Assembly (NCBI GenBank): GCA_036555105.1
Contig: DATBMA010000075.1
Span: 1-13,729, forward strand
Source of the DNA: DATBMA01 sp036555105
Lineage (GTDB): Bacteria > Actinomycetota > Acidimicrobiia > Spongiisociales > ZC4RG35
Reading direction: 5' to 3'
DNA: 13,729 bases
The notes under the pieces were generated by a model. That model searched no databases. It was not told where the DNA came from and worked only from the letters and a program-made list of their open reading frames with translations. Position numbers and translations under genes: made by a program. Positions 1 through 6,542 of this stretch are shown here, piece by piece; position 1 is the stretch's first letter, and the number at the start of each line of letters is the position of its first letter.

Positions 1-329
1 CCGACCGGGTGGCGGTGATGTACCTGGGAAGAGTTGTCGAGGATGCAGACCGGGAATCGCTCTACAGGCGGCCACTCCACCCATACACCGAGGCCTTGCT
101 TTCGGCCATTCCGGTCCCAGATCCCGACCGGCCGCGGGCCCGACAGATCCTGCAGGGAGAGATCCCTTCGCCCCTCGATCCACCAGAAGGGTGCCACTTC
201 CATCCCCGCTGCCCGATCGCCCGCACCGGCCTCTGTGACGTCAGCGTGCCCGCCCTCCTCCCGGGCCCGGACCGGCCAGATCACCTGGCGGCCTGCCACC
301 TCCGGGCGGGCCCGGCGGTGGGGTCGTAG
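1..329 (+). CDS. Peptide/nickel-type ABC transporter ATP-binding protein, C-terminal fragment
   Basis: This is the 3' end of a gene that begins before the window; the frame is open from base 3 and reads DRVAVMYLGRVVE. That string, then HPYTEALLSAIPVPDP and a Cys-rich tail, is the standard C-terminus of the DppD/DppF/OppD/OppF ATPases. These hydrolyse ATP at the inner face of the membrane to drive uptake of oligopeptides, dipeptides or similar solutes. The tail is the oligo_HPY region, with a CHFHPRCP motif followed by two further cysteines (LC and AC). In some family members these four cysteines bind an iron-sulfur cluster. Walker A, Walker B and the signature motif lie outside the window. 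The GTG at base 9 is internal and is not the true start. The substrate cannot be told from this fragment. Confidence 0.93.
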   Translation, partial: DRVAVMYLGRVVEDADRESLYRRPLHPYTEALLSAIPVPDPDRPRARQILQGEIPSPLDPPEGCHFHPRCPIARTGLCDVSVPALLPGPDRPDHLAACHLRAGPAVGS

Positions 330-356
330 CTGCCCGCGGGCCAATGCCCTTTGTGC

Positions 357-417
357 CTTACACGCGGTGTGAAAGGGTGTATCGTTCCGCCCGTTTGCTA
401 GGGAGAGCCGGAGGAGG
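357..417 (+). promoter_or_regulatory. Candidate promoter and ribosome binding site of the secreted repeat protein
   Basis: The 95-bp gap 330-424 holds a plausible sigma70-type promoter. The -35 candidate CTTACA (357-362) is 17 bp from the -10 candidate TATCGT (380-385). A short dyad, ACAC-GCG-GTGT (360-370), lies at the -35 edge and could be an operator. A strong Shine-Dalgarno, GGAGGAGG (410-417), is 7 nt before the ATG at 425 and fixes that start well. The ribosome binding site is secure. The promoter is inferred from hexamer matches only. Confidence 0.45.
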
Positions 418-424
418 CTGACTA

Positions 425-2311
425 ATGCGAAGGTCCTGGCGCAAGCTTGTTTCAGTCGCGTCCGTTGCGGGCGCCATCGTGGTCGTGATGAGCATCGCTG
501 CTCCGGCCATCGCTGCATTCACCAACCCGGGCAACCCGTCCGGCAACGGCGTGGCACCGACCGTTGTCAACGGTTTCCCCAACTGTCCCAGTGGACAGGA
601 GACCCACAACTGGACCGGGACCGGGGCCGGCACTCAAAACCTCGCTGCCGGTGGGTCGATAACGGTGACAAAGCCCACCTCTCCTTCCCCGGGCCCGGGT
701 AACGCCAGCCGCTACTTCAATTTCTCGGCCACCGGCGCCAAGGTGAACACGGTCTTCGTCAAGACCGACGTGTTCGTCATCGGGTTCATCACGGAGTCGA
801 ACAGGTACACGTATGGCGCGGCACTGAACGGGGCTGCCTCCGACACCAAGCTCCACTCCCCGACCAATGCGAGCAAGCAGCCGTACGTGCTGAGCGCCAT
901 CCGCTTCTGCTACACGCCGGTCACCTACAAGATCAAGGGCACTGCCTTCTACGACTGGAACCTGAACGGTTCCCTCAACGCCGGCGACACTGGCGTTGCG
1001 GGCGTCGTCGTCACCGCCACTGGCCCCGTTACGAAGAACGGCACCTCCATCGCCGGTGGGACATATGAGGTCGCGAGCCTCAAGGCCGGGACCTACAACG
1101 TGTGCCAGCAGGTTCTCTCTGGTTGGACAGCCTCCACCGGCTGTCAGACGGTCACCGTGCCTCAGAACCCGAACCCACCCGGTGACGCCACCGGAGTCAA
1201 CTTCGGGAGCTTCAAGCTGGTGACCCTCTCCGGGGTCAAGTACAACGACCACAACCTCAATGGTGAGATGGATGGCGGCGACGAGGCCCTTGAAGGCTTC
1301 ACCATCAACGTCGCCCCGACCTTCAGCCCGCCGTCTGGAGCGGACAAAATTGGGGGCGCGGTTGTGACCGAGGCAGATGGAACCTGGTCATCCGAGGTTC
1401 ACGCCGGCAGCTACACCGTGTCTGAAAGTGCGATGCCTGCAGGCACTGGCTTCGTCTGGGTCCAGTCACCTGGCACCCCCAACAAGGCGGCGTTCAACTA
1501 TCAGGCCAATACGGCAGACCTGAACTTCGGCAACTACAAGAGAGTGACCCTCTCCGGCATGGTCTTCCACGACGTGATCAACAACGGCGAGCAGGACGCC
1601 GGCGAGGAGGGTCTCTCCGGCAGTGACTGGAGAGTCAATGTCGAAGGGCTCCCAGAGGATTGGACCGGTGCGACCTTCGTCGACCCCGATGGCAACGGCG
1701 ACTACAGCATCGACCTCCCGGCCGGCCAGCTGTCGCTGTGCCTGTCGATCCCGTCTCTGCCCAACGTAGGAGATGCGACCCAGAGCTGGCTGGTCGAGCC
1801 CGATCTCAACTCCTGCTCGTCGGGCACGGGACGCTCCGCCGACTACCAGGTCGATACTCCTGACCTCGACTTCTCGGCTGTGAACGCCCTGAGCTTCCCC
1901 GAGGGTGGGGGGTCGGCGACCGTCGGCGACGAGGGTGAGCCGCAGGCCACCGTGACCATCGGCGCCAATTGCACCTCCACCCAGTTGATCTACGACTCGG
2001 CGACCAACGTTGGCGGCTTCAACCAGGTGGTGATGAGCGCCGATGTCAACCCCAACTCGCTGTGCGTGGTCGAAGAGCACATCGAGTGGGCTCCCGAGCC
2101 GGCTGTGTACGTCGAAGGGGTGCTGCAACTTCCCCCGACCCTGGTGAAGCTCCAGCAGGGTGGGGAGTTCATCCCGGTCCAGTTCTGCGAGGGGAACCCG
2201 CCCAACCCGCACTGCCTGGTCGATCGGACCATCGGACAGCAGAGCCAAGACACGATCTCGGTCGTGGAGAACTACCTGTTCCGGGGCGACCCGCCCAAGG
2301 CAAGGAACTGA
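425..2311 (+). CDS. Secreted protein with three SdrD_B-like repeats
   Basis: A 628-residue exported protein. Residues 1-30 form a Sec signal peptide: basic MRRSWRK, a long hydrophobic core, and AIA before a likely cleavage at 30/31. Residues 31-168 are an unassigned N-terminal domain. Three tandem beta-sandwich repeats of the SdrD_B/Cna_B type follow at about 169-263, 266-372 and 374-486. Each opens with a calcium-loop motif: D177-x-N-x-N-G182 with D188; D275-x-N-x-N-G280 with D283 and D286; and D383 with N386-N-G388 and D391. The first two repeats end in NFGSFK and NFGNYK; the third ends in DLDFSA. Repeats 2 and 3 also share an identical 14-base DNA start, at 1220 and 1544, so duplication may be fairly recent. 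Residues 487-628 are a further unassigned domain with four cysteines. No LPXTG signal, C-terminal membrane helix or lipobox is present, so the protein is probably released or held non-covalently. Such repeats usually act as rigid stalks in surface adhesins; the ligand is unknown. The start follows a strong Shine-Dalgarno. Confidence 0.85.
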   Translation: MRRSWRKLVSVASVAGAIVVVMSIAAPAIAAFTNPGNPSGNGVAPTVVNGFPNCPSGQETHNWTGTGAGTQNLAAGGSITVTKPTSPSPGPGNASRYFNFSATGAKVNTVFVKTDVFVIGFITESNRYTYGAALNGAASDTKLHSPTNASKQPYVLSAIRFCYTPVTYKIKGTAFYDWNLNGSLNAGDTGVAGVVVTATGPVTKNGTSIAGGTYEVASLKAGTYNVCQQVLSGWTASTGCQTVTVPQNPNPPGDATGVNFGSFKLVTLSGVKYNDHNLNGEMDGGDEALEGFTINVAPTFSPPSGADKIGGAVVTEADGTWSSEVHAGSYTVSESAMPAGTGFVWVQSPGTPNKAAFNYQANTADLNFGNYKRVTLSGMVFHDVINNGEQDAGEEGLSGSDWRVNVEGLPEDWTGATFVDPDGNGDYSIDLPAGQLSLCLSIPSLPNVGDATQSWLVEPDLNSCSSGTGRSADYQVDTPDLDFSAVNALSFPEGGGSATVGDEGEPQATVTIGANCTSTQLIYDSATNVGGFNQVVMSADVNPNSLCVVEEHIEWAPEPAVYVEGVLQLPPTLVKLQQGGEFIPVQFCEGNPPNPHCLVDRTIGQQSQDTISVVENYLFRGDPPKARN

Positions 2312-2323
2312 CCGGATCGACGG

Positions 2324-5300
2324 CTAGTTGAGAAGGGCCTCGGGGACCACCATCCCGAGGCCCTTCATCAATTCACGGGCCCGGGCGAGGTCCGCCGAAT
2401 CTGGCACCAGGCCCTGGCGCCGATCCAGCTCGATGCCTGCCATCACCAGCCTGGTGACGTCGTACTGCAGGCCCTGCCGCTCGGCCTCGGCCAAGCCGGT
2501 GGAGATAGCCGACCCGGCCTCCTCGTAGCGCCCGAGGCCGGCGAGAGCCCGGCCTCTAGCCCGGTCGAGGGCTGGGCCGTACACCGAGCGGTCATCCCCC
2601 GCCTTGGCATCGGCCGCCTCCACAACTACCAGCGCCTCCTCGCAGCGGCCGGCCTCAACCAGTCCCTCGGCCTTGTGGACCGAGGCGTCGACGGCCTGGG
2701 CGTTCTCGCCGAACTCCTCGAACGTGGCCAGGGCGTGATCGAAGAGCACCAGTGCGGGCTCCAGCTCACCTTGGGCCAGCCGCACCCGTGCCAGCTGCAC
2801 CTCCGCGAAGGCGGCGCCGTCGGCGAAGCCGGCGGCCCGCAGGGTGCGCAACGCCTCATCCAAGACAACTTCCGCCTCGGCCGGCCTCCCCTGGCCCACC
2901 AGCAACTCGCCGATGCCTGCCGAGGTATAGGCCGCCTCCACCTCGTTGCCCGCCTTGAGGTAGGCCTCCCGGCTCTCCTCGTAGAACTTGACTGCGTCCT
3001 TCCAGCGGCCCTCGAAGTAGGCGGCCCCACCCAGATTGGTGGTGACCCTGGCGGTGCCTTGCAGGTCCCCCAACCTCTCGAAAAGCTCCAACGCCTGGCC
3101 GGCATAGGTCGCCTTCTCAGGTTCACCCGCCCAGCGATAGGACGTGTCCAAGGCCGAGTACGACTCCGCCAGTGCCAGGTCGTCTCCGGCCTCCCGGCTC
3201 TGTCTCACCGCCACCCAAGCCCGCTCGATCGCCTGGGGGAACCGCTCCCTGGCCATCTCGATCACCGCCGCGAAGGCGTTCAGCTGGGCTCGGGCGGCAG
3301 CCGCATCTTTGGAGTCCTCCTCGGTGATCCCCTTGTAGCCATGACCGATCTCTCGCAAGGCCTGGGTGTAATTGCCCGAACGCTCTCTCACCCGCGCCCT
3401 CCGCAGCTGCAACCGGGCCTGTCCGATCGGATCGCGCTCCAGCTTGGTAGCGCGCACGAAGGCGGCCAGCGCATCGTCGAACTCACCAGAGGCCAGACGG
3501 ACGTCGCCCAGCGACGTCAACACCGCCACCCGATCCTCGTCACCAACGGAGGAGGAATGCTTGGCGGCTTCCAAACCTCTCTCGAAGAAGAGGGCGGCGT
3601 CGGCGTTCGCGTAAGCGCCCTTGGCATCGTTGCCGGCGACCCGGCTGAAGCGCCAGGCATCGCCCCATTGCCGGGCGTTGAAGTAGTGGAGCGAGAGCAG
3701 GGCAGCCTGTGACTCCGGGTCATCCCCCGCCGCCCGGCGGATGGACTCGGCCACATCCATATGGAGGCTCTGGCGAGTGCGGAAGGGAAGCCCTTGATAT
3801 GCCACGTCGCGGATCAGAGCGTGCTTGAACTGGACCCAGCCCTTCTGGTTGACGGAGACGAAGTCGCCGAGCCGACGGAAGGCCCGGAGGGGCGATCCAG
3901 CATCGGCACCAGCCAAGACCGCACCGGCGTACTCCGCCTGAAAGCCGTTGCCCAGCACCGCCACCCTTCGCAGGATGTTCCGGTCTTTGGGCGGCAACTG
4001 ATCGATGCGGGAGCCGATCAGGCCCTCCACCGAGTGTGGGAGGTGCTCGACGTCGTTGCCCTGACGGAGAGCCTGCAACAACTCGACGAGGAACAACGGG
4101 TGACCGTTGACCCGAACTGCCAGGTTTCGCACCTGCTGGGGAAGCAAAGGATTGTCATGGGTGGCGGTGGCGATGAGCGACTCGACCTGCTCCTGCGAAA
4201 GGGGTTTGAGCTCGACCTTGACCGCCGTCTCGGAGTCCTCCACCACGAAGCCCTCGTCGCCCGGCCGCCGGGTGGCGATGACCAACCACGGATGCGAGCC
4301 CAAATCGGCCATCAACCCGGTGAGCAGCTCGTTCGAAGCCTCGTCCATCCAGTGGGTGTCTTCGATCACGAATATGGTCGGTGTGTCAATCGTGCGGGAC
4401 AACAGGGCGCTGACCGCAAACCGGGTTCGAGCCGGGCGGAACTGGTCTTCCAGCATGGTGACCTCCGCCGATGGCTCGACCTCCAGCCCGACGGCGGTGC
4501 CGATCAGCGACAGCCACGGCTCGAGGTCGGTCCCGGCCACCATCGAACGCAGCGACTCGACGGCTTCTCGGTCGCCCATGAGGTCGAGGTCCCAGGCAGA
4601 CCGGAGCAAAGCCCGAAAAGGGAAGTAGGGGGTAGCCGACTGATAGAGGCGGCATTCGGTTCTGACCGCGCGCTTGCCCCCCTCTGCCCGCGCCATGAAC
4701 TCCTCGAGCAGGCGGCTCTTGCCCATCCCCGGGTCGGCCGTCAGCTGGACGATCCGGCCGGAGCCGGCGATCGCCGACCTCCAGGCGGTGGTCATCGATT
4801 CGAGCTCATGGTCGCGGCCGACCAGAGGCAGGGCCGAAGAGCTGATCGCGGCCCGGCTACCGATCGGTGCTCCGACCGAAAAGGCCTGGATTGGATGTTT
4901 CTTGCCTTTGACAAGGAAGGGCTCCAACTCTTTGGTCTGAAACAGAGTGCGAGAACCCTCGAGGGCTTCCCCTACGGCGAATATCTCGCCAGAGCCGGCT
5001 TTGGCCATCAGCCGAGCCGCCAGATTGACCGTGTCGCCCATCACCGTGTAGGTGCGCCGGTAGGAGGGCCCGATCTCCCCCGCGAAAACCGGTCCCCAGT
5101 TGACGCCTATCTGGAGAGGCAACTCCAGCCCTGCCCCCACCACGTCGCGCAGCGCCAGCAGCATCTGCTCCTCGTCGTTACCGGTGGAGATGGGCACCCC
5201 CGCCGTGAGGATGATCTTCCCGCCGTCACCCGCTATGTCAGAGGCGAGGAACGAGACTCCGCGGGCATCGGCCGCCTGCTGTACCGCCTGGACCAACTCG

Positions 5301-6103
5301 TCGAGTGCCTTCGTGGCGCGATCGGATGACTCACCGATCAGCTGGTCGAACCCCATGAAGTGGATGAATCCCACCGCCGCCGCCCGATGCTCGGGCTCGA
5401 CCTCGCCGCTCAGTAGCGATGGCCTCAGCGAGGTAGGTATGAACTGCTCCAGGTCTTGCTTCCGGCGGGCAGGCTCGATCTCGTAGAGCTCGGCGCCGTC
5501 GATCCGGCCGGCCAGCAAGATCCCCGGCCCGATCGCCCTTCCTCGGTTGCGGGCCGGGAGCAGGCCGGCGGTGTCGGGGCTGATCAGGATCTGGCCGGCG
5601 GAGGCGGCCGACTCCATGTTGGTGGTCTCGGTGGCGCAATAGCCGGCCACGATCAATTCGCGGTGGCTGGCGCCGACCAGGAAGAAGTCGAATGTCCCGG
5701 CATGGACCCCCACCGACATACGAAGCTGGACCAGCCCGGCGGTGGTGGTGAACCGGCCCACCTGCCGCAGCGCCTCCCGCATTCCCTGGGCGGCAGCGCA
5801 CGCCCTCAGGTGATGACCCGACCCCTGGAAGAACAGCAGCAGGGCGTCTCCGCCGAACTTGAGGAGGCTGGCGCCATATGCATAGGCCTCGGCCAGCAGG
5901 CGCTCGAAGGTGTTGCCGATCACCTCGGTCACCTCCTCGGCGCCGACCTTCCCGTGGCGGGCCAGCCGCTCGGACATCTTGGTGAAGCCCGAGACATCGA
6001 CGAACACCATCGAACCGGGGATCGACCGGTAGCTGGCACCGGGGGCCTGTTCGTCCCACTCCCGGACGAGCCGCGGCAGATATTGCTCGAGGGCGGCAGC
6101 CAT
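2324..6103 (-). CDS. Soluble adenylyl cyclase-like protein: two cyclase domains, AAA NTPase, TPR tail
   Basis: A 1259-residue cytoplasmic protein with the domain order of animal soluble adenylyl cyclase (ADCY10). Cyclase domain C1 (about 30-210) has both metal aspartates, Asp36 in FVDVSGFT and Asp86 in LKFGGDALLL, plus Lys82. It lacks a matching Asn/Arg pair, reading TTNMESAASAG. Cyclase domain C2 (about 240-410) has His248 where the first Asp should be. It keeps the complementary half: Thr353, Asn360 and Arg364 in TYTVMGDTVNLAARL. Together they imply one composite site at the C1-C2 interface; Thr seven residues before Asn is the class IIIb pattern. The likely reaction is ATP to cAMP, but substrate choice is inferred. 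An AAA_16-type NTPase follows, with Walker A ADPGMGKS (456-463) and Walker B IFVIED (577-582). TPR-like helical repeats fill about 800-1240. The ATG at 6103 has no Shine-Dalgarno. The hexamer TAGGCT (6117-6112) stands 8 nt before it, so a leaderless start is possible. The upstream membrane-protein gene ends 34 nt away, so the two may be co-transcribed. Confidence 0.88.
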   Translation of the reverse strand: MAAALEQYLPRLVREWDEQAPGASYRSIPGSMVFVDVSGFTKMSERLARHGKVGAEEVTEVIGNTFERLLAEAYAYGASLLKFGGDALLLFFQGSGHHLRACAAAQGMREALRQVGRFTTTAGLVQLRMSVGVHAGTFDFFLVGASHRELIVAGYCATETTNMESAASAGQILISPDTAGLLPARNRGRAIGPGILLAGRIDGAELYEIEPARRKQDLEQFIPTSLRPSLLSGEVEPEHRAAAVGFIHFMGFDQLIGESSDRATKALDELVQAVQQAADARGVSFLASDIAGDGGKIILTAGVPISTGNDEEQMLLALRDVVGAGLELPLQIGVNWGPVFAGEIGPSYRRTYTVMGDTVNLAARLMAKAGSGEIFAVGEALEGSRTLFQTKELEPFLVKGKKHPIQAFSVGAPIGSRAAISSSALPLVGRDHELESMTTAWRSAIAGSGRIVQLTADPGMGKSRLLEEFMARAEGGKRAVRTECRLYQSATPYFPFRALLRSAWDLDLMGDREAVESLRSMVAGTDLEPWLSLIGTAVGLEVEPSAEVTMLEDQFRPARTRFAVSALLSRTIDTPTIFVIEDTHWMDEASNELLTGLMADLGSHPWLVIATRRPGDEGFVVEDSETAVKVELKPLSQEQVESLIATATHDNPLLPQQVRNLAVRVNGHPLFLVELLQALRQGNDVEHLPHSVEGLIGSRIDQLPPKDRNILRRVAVLGNGFQAEYAGAVLAGADAGSPLRAFRRLGDFVSVNQKGWVQFKHALIRDVAYQGLPFRTRQSLHMDVAESIRRAAGDDPESQAALLSLHYFNARQWGDAWRFSRVAGNDAKGAYANADAALFFERGLEAAKHSSSVGDEDRVAVLTSLGDVRLASGEFDDALAAFVRATKLERDPIGQARLQLRRARVRERSGNYTQALREIGHGYKGITEEDSKDAAAARAQLNAFAAVIEMARERFPQAIERAWVAVRQSREAGDDLALAESYSALDTSYRWAGEPEKATYAGQALELFERLGDLQGTARVTTNLGGAAYFEGRWKDAVKFYEESREAYLKAGNEVEAAYTSAGIGELLVGQGRPAEAEVVLDEALRTLRAAGFADGAAFAEVQLARVRLAQGELEPALVLFDHALATFEEFGENAQAVDASVHKAEGLVEAGRCEEALVVVEAADAKAGDDRSVYGPALDRARGRALAGLGRYEEAGSAISTGLAEAERQGLQYDVTRLVMAGIELDRRQGLVPDSADLARARELMKGLGMVVPEALLN
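2332..2366 (+). terminator. Perfect 13-bp hairpin between convergent genes
   Basis: The arms GAAGGGCCTCGGG (2332-2344) and CCCGAGGCCCTTC (2354-2366) are perfect complements around a 9-nt loop. The hairpin starts 20 nt after the stop of the secreted repeat protein, which is the right place for its terminator. No clear T-run follows, only an AT-leaning ATCAATT; high-GC actinobacteria often use hairpins without a U-tail. The whole structure lies inside the last codons of the opposing cyclase gene, around residues Met1246 to Leu1257. On that strand, translating ribosomes would be expected to melt it until they reach the stop codon. Confidence 0.6.
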
Positions 6104-6110
6104 CGGCCGC

Positions 6111-6138
6111 GAGCCTAGGGCGAGCCTGTGCTGAGCCT
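6111..6138 (-). promoter_or_regulatory. Three AGGCTC direct repeats at 11-bp spacing before the cyclase gene
   Basis: On the minus strand AGGCTC occurs at 6138-6133, 6127-6122 and 6116-6111. The repeat step is exactly 11 bp, and the set sits 8 nt before the cyclase ATG. The first copy overlaps the stop codon of the upstream membrane-protein gene. The last copy covers a TAGGCT hexamer that could be a -10 element. Direct repeats one helical turn apart are typical of sites for OmpR/PhoB-family regulators, which bind as tandem dimers. A role as operator is inference; the repeat itself is seen directly. Confidence 0.5.
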
Positions 6139-6437
6139 CAGGCGGTCAAGCCGGAGTACCCGGACGAGATCCGCGCCCTGTTCCGGTAGGCGCTCCCGGC
6201 GTAGGAGGCGATATCCGCGAACACCGCCAGCCCCAGCCAAACCCCATCCCAGCCCGTCACCCCACCAGGAGCCACTGCGACGTACATCAGGGTGGTCCAC
6301 GGGAAGAACAAGAATCCGAGCAACGGCCAGATGAAGGTGTCGAAGGCGAGCTGCCAGCGAGCCGGCTGGGCGATGCCCCAGACGATGATCGCCGCCCGCG
6401 GGCCGAGCAGCACCATGGCGGTGAAGAAACAGCACAT
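6138..6437 (-). CDS. Small three-helix membrane protein of unknown function
   Basis: A 99-residue protein starting MCCFFTAMVLLGPRAA. The ATG at 6437 is chosen because GGGAGG lies 6 nt upstream; an in-frame ATG at 6542 would add 35 non-hydrophobic residues and has no such site. Hydrophobic segments at about 4-22, 31-55 and 63-80 suggest three membrane helices, with a basic C-terminus (YRNRAR). The look of the sequence (GPRAAIIVW, PARWQLAFDTFIWPLLG, PWTTLMYV, ADIASYAG) matches, from memory, a small family of uncharacterised membrane proteins in actinobacteria and neighbouring phyla. No catalytic motif is visible. The gene ends 34 nt before the cyclase start on the same strand and is divergent from the histidine kinase. 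It may be a membrane partner of either, but only position supports that. Confidence 0.75.
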   Translation of the reverse strand: MCCFFTAMVLLGPRAAIIVWGIAQPARWQLAFDTFIWPLLGFLFFPWTTLMYVAVAPGGVTGWDGVWLGLAVFADIASYAGSAYRNRARISSGYSGLTA

Positions 6438-6443
6438 CTGATG

Positions 6444-6449
6444 CCTCCC
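6444..6449 (-). promoter_or_regulatory. Ribosome binding site that sets the start of the small membrane protein
   Basis: GGGAGG on the minus strand lies 6 nt before the ATG at 6437-6435. It selects this start over the upstream in-frame ATG at 6542. Confidence 0.7.
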
Positions 6450-6454
6450 GGCGG

Positions 6455-6483
6455 TTGACGACACAATGACGATAACCAGCCGA
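6455..6483. promoter_or_regulatory. TGACGA direct repeat (11-bp step) in the divergent promoter gap
   Basis: TGACGA occurs at 6456-6461 and again at 6467-6472, exactly 11 bp apart. A degenerate third copy, AGCCGA, lies at 6478-6483, again 11 bp on. Counting the base before each, the pattern is 7 bp, 4 bp gap, 7 bp, which is the geometry of a pho-box-like site for OmpR/PhoB-family regulators. The repeat lies in the 105-bp gap (6438-6542) between the divergent membrane-protein and kinase genes, so it could control both. No convincing -35/-10 pair for the kinase was found in this gap. On the minus strand TATCGT (6473-6468) is a possible -10 for the membrane-protein gene. Confidence 0.4.
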
Positions 6484-6542
6484 GGGCACCGGAAGCTCCC
6501 CAGGGCATCCTCAATTCCCGCCGGGCACCTGCCGAAAATCAC

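Noticed and set aside
332..341. Palindrome GCCCGCGGGC after the ABC transporter stop as a terminator
   Set aside because: It has no loop and no T-run. A 10-bp GC palindrome is not unusual at this base composition.
452..1252. A 266-codon minus-strand frame opposite the secreted repeat protein
   Set aside because: It has no recognisable motif or ribosome binding site, and the plus-strand product has a signal peptide and repeats.
3761..5329. A 522-codon open frame on the plus strand, antisense to the cyclase gene
   Set aside because: Its translation is rich in Arg, Gly, Asp and Gln with no motif, and it lies opposite a gene with clear domains. Long antisense frames are expected in high-GC DNA.
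2324..6103. Assignment of the cyclase as bicarbonate-activated
   Set aside because: Lys82 may match one bicarbonate-contacting residue of human soluble cyclase, recalled from memory, but I could not see the partner Arg in C1, so sensing of bicarbonate is not claimed.
6438..6542. N-terminal extension of the small membrane protein to the ATG at 6542
   Set aside because: The extension is not hydrophobic, has no ribosome binding site, and would fill the whole divergent promoter gap. GGGAGG clearly serves the ATG at 6437.
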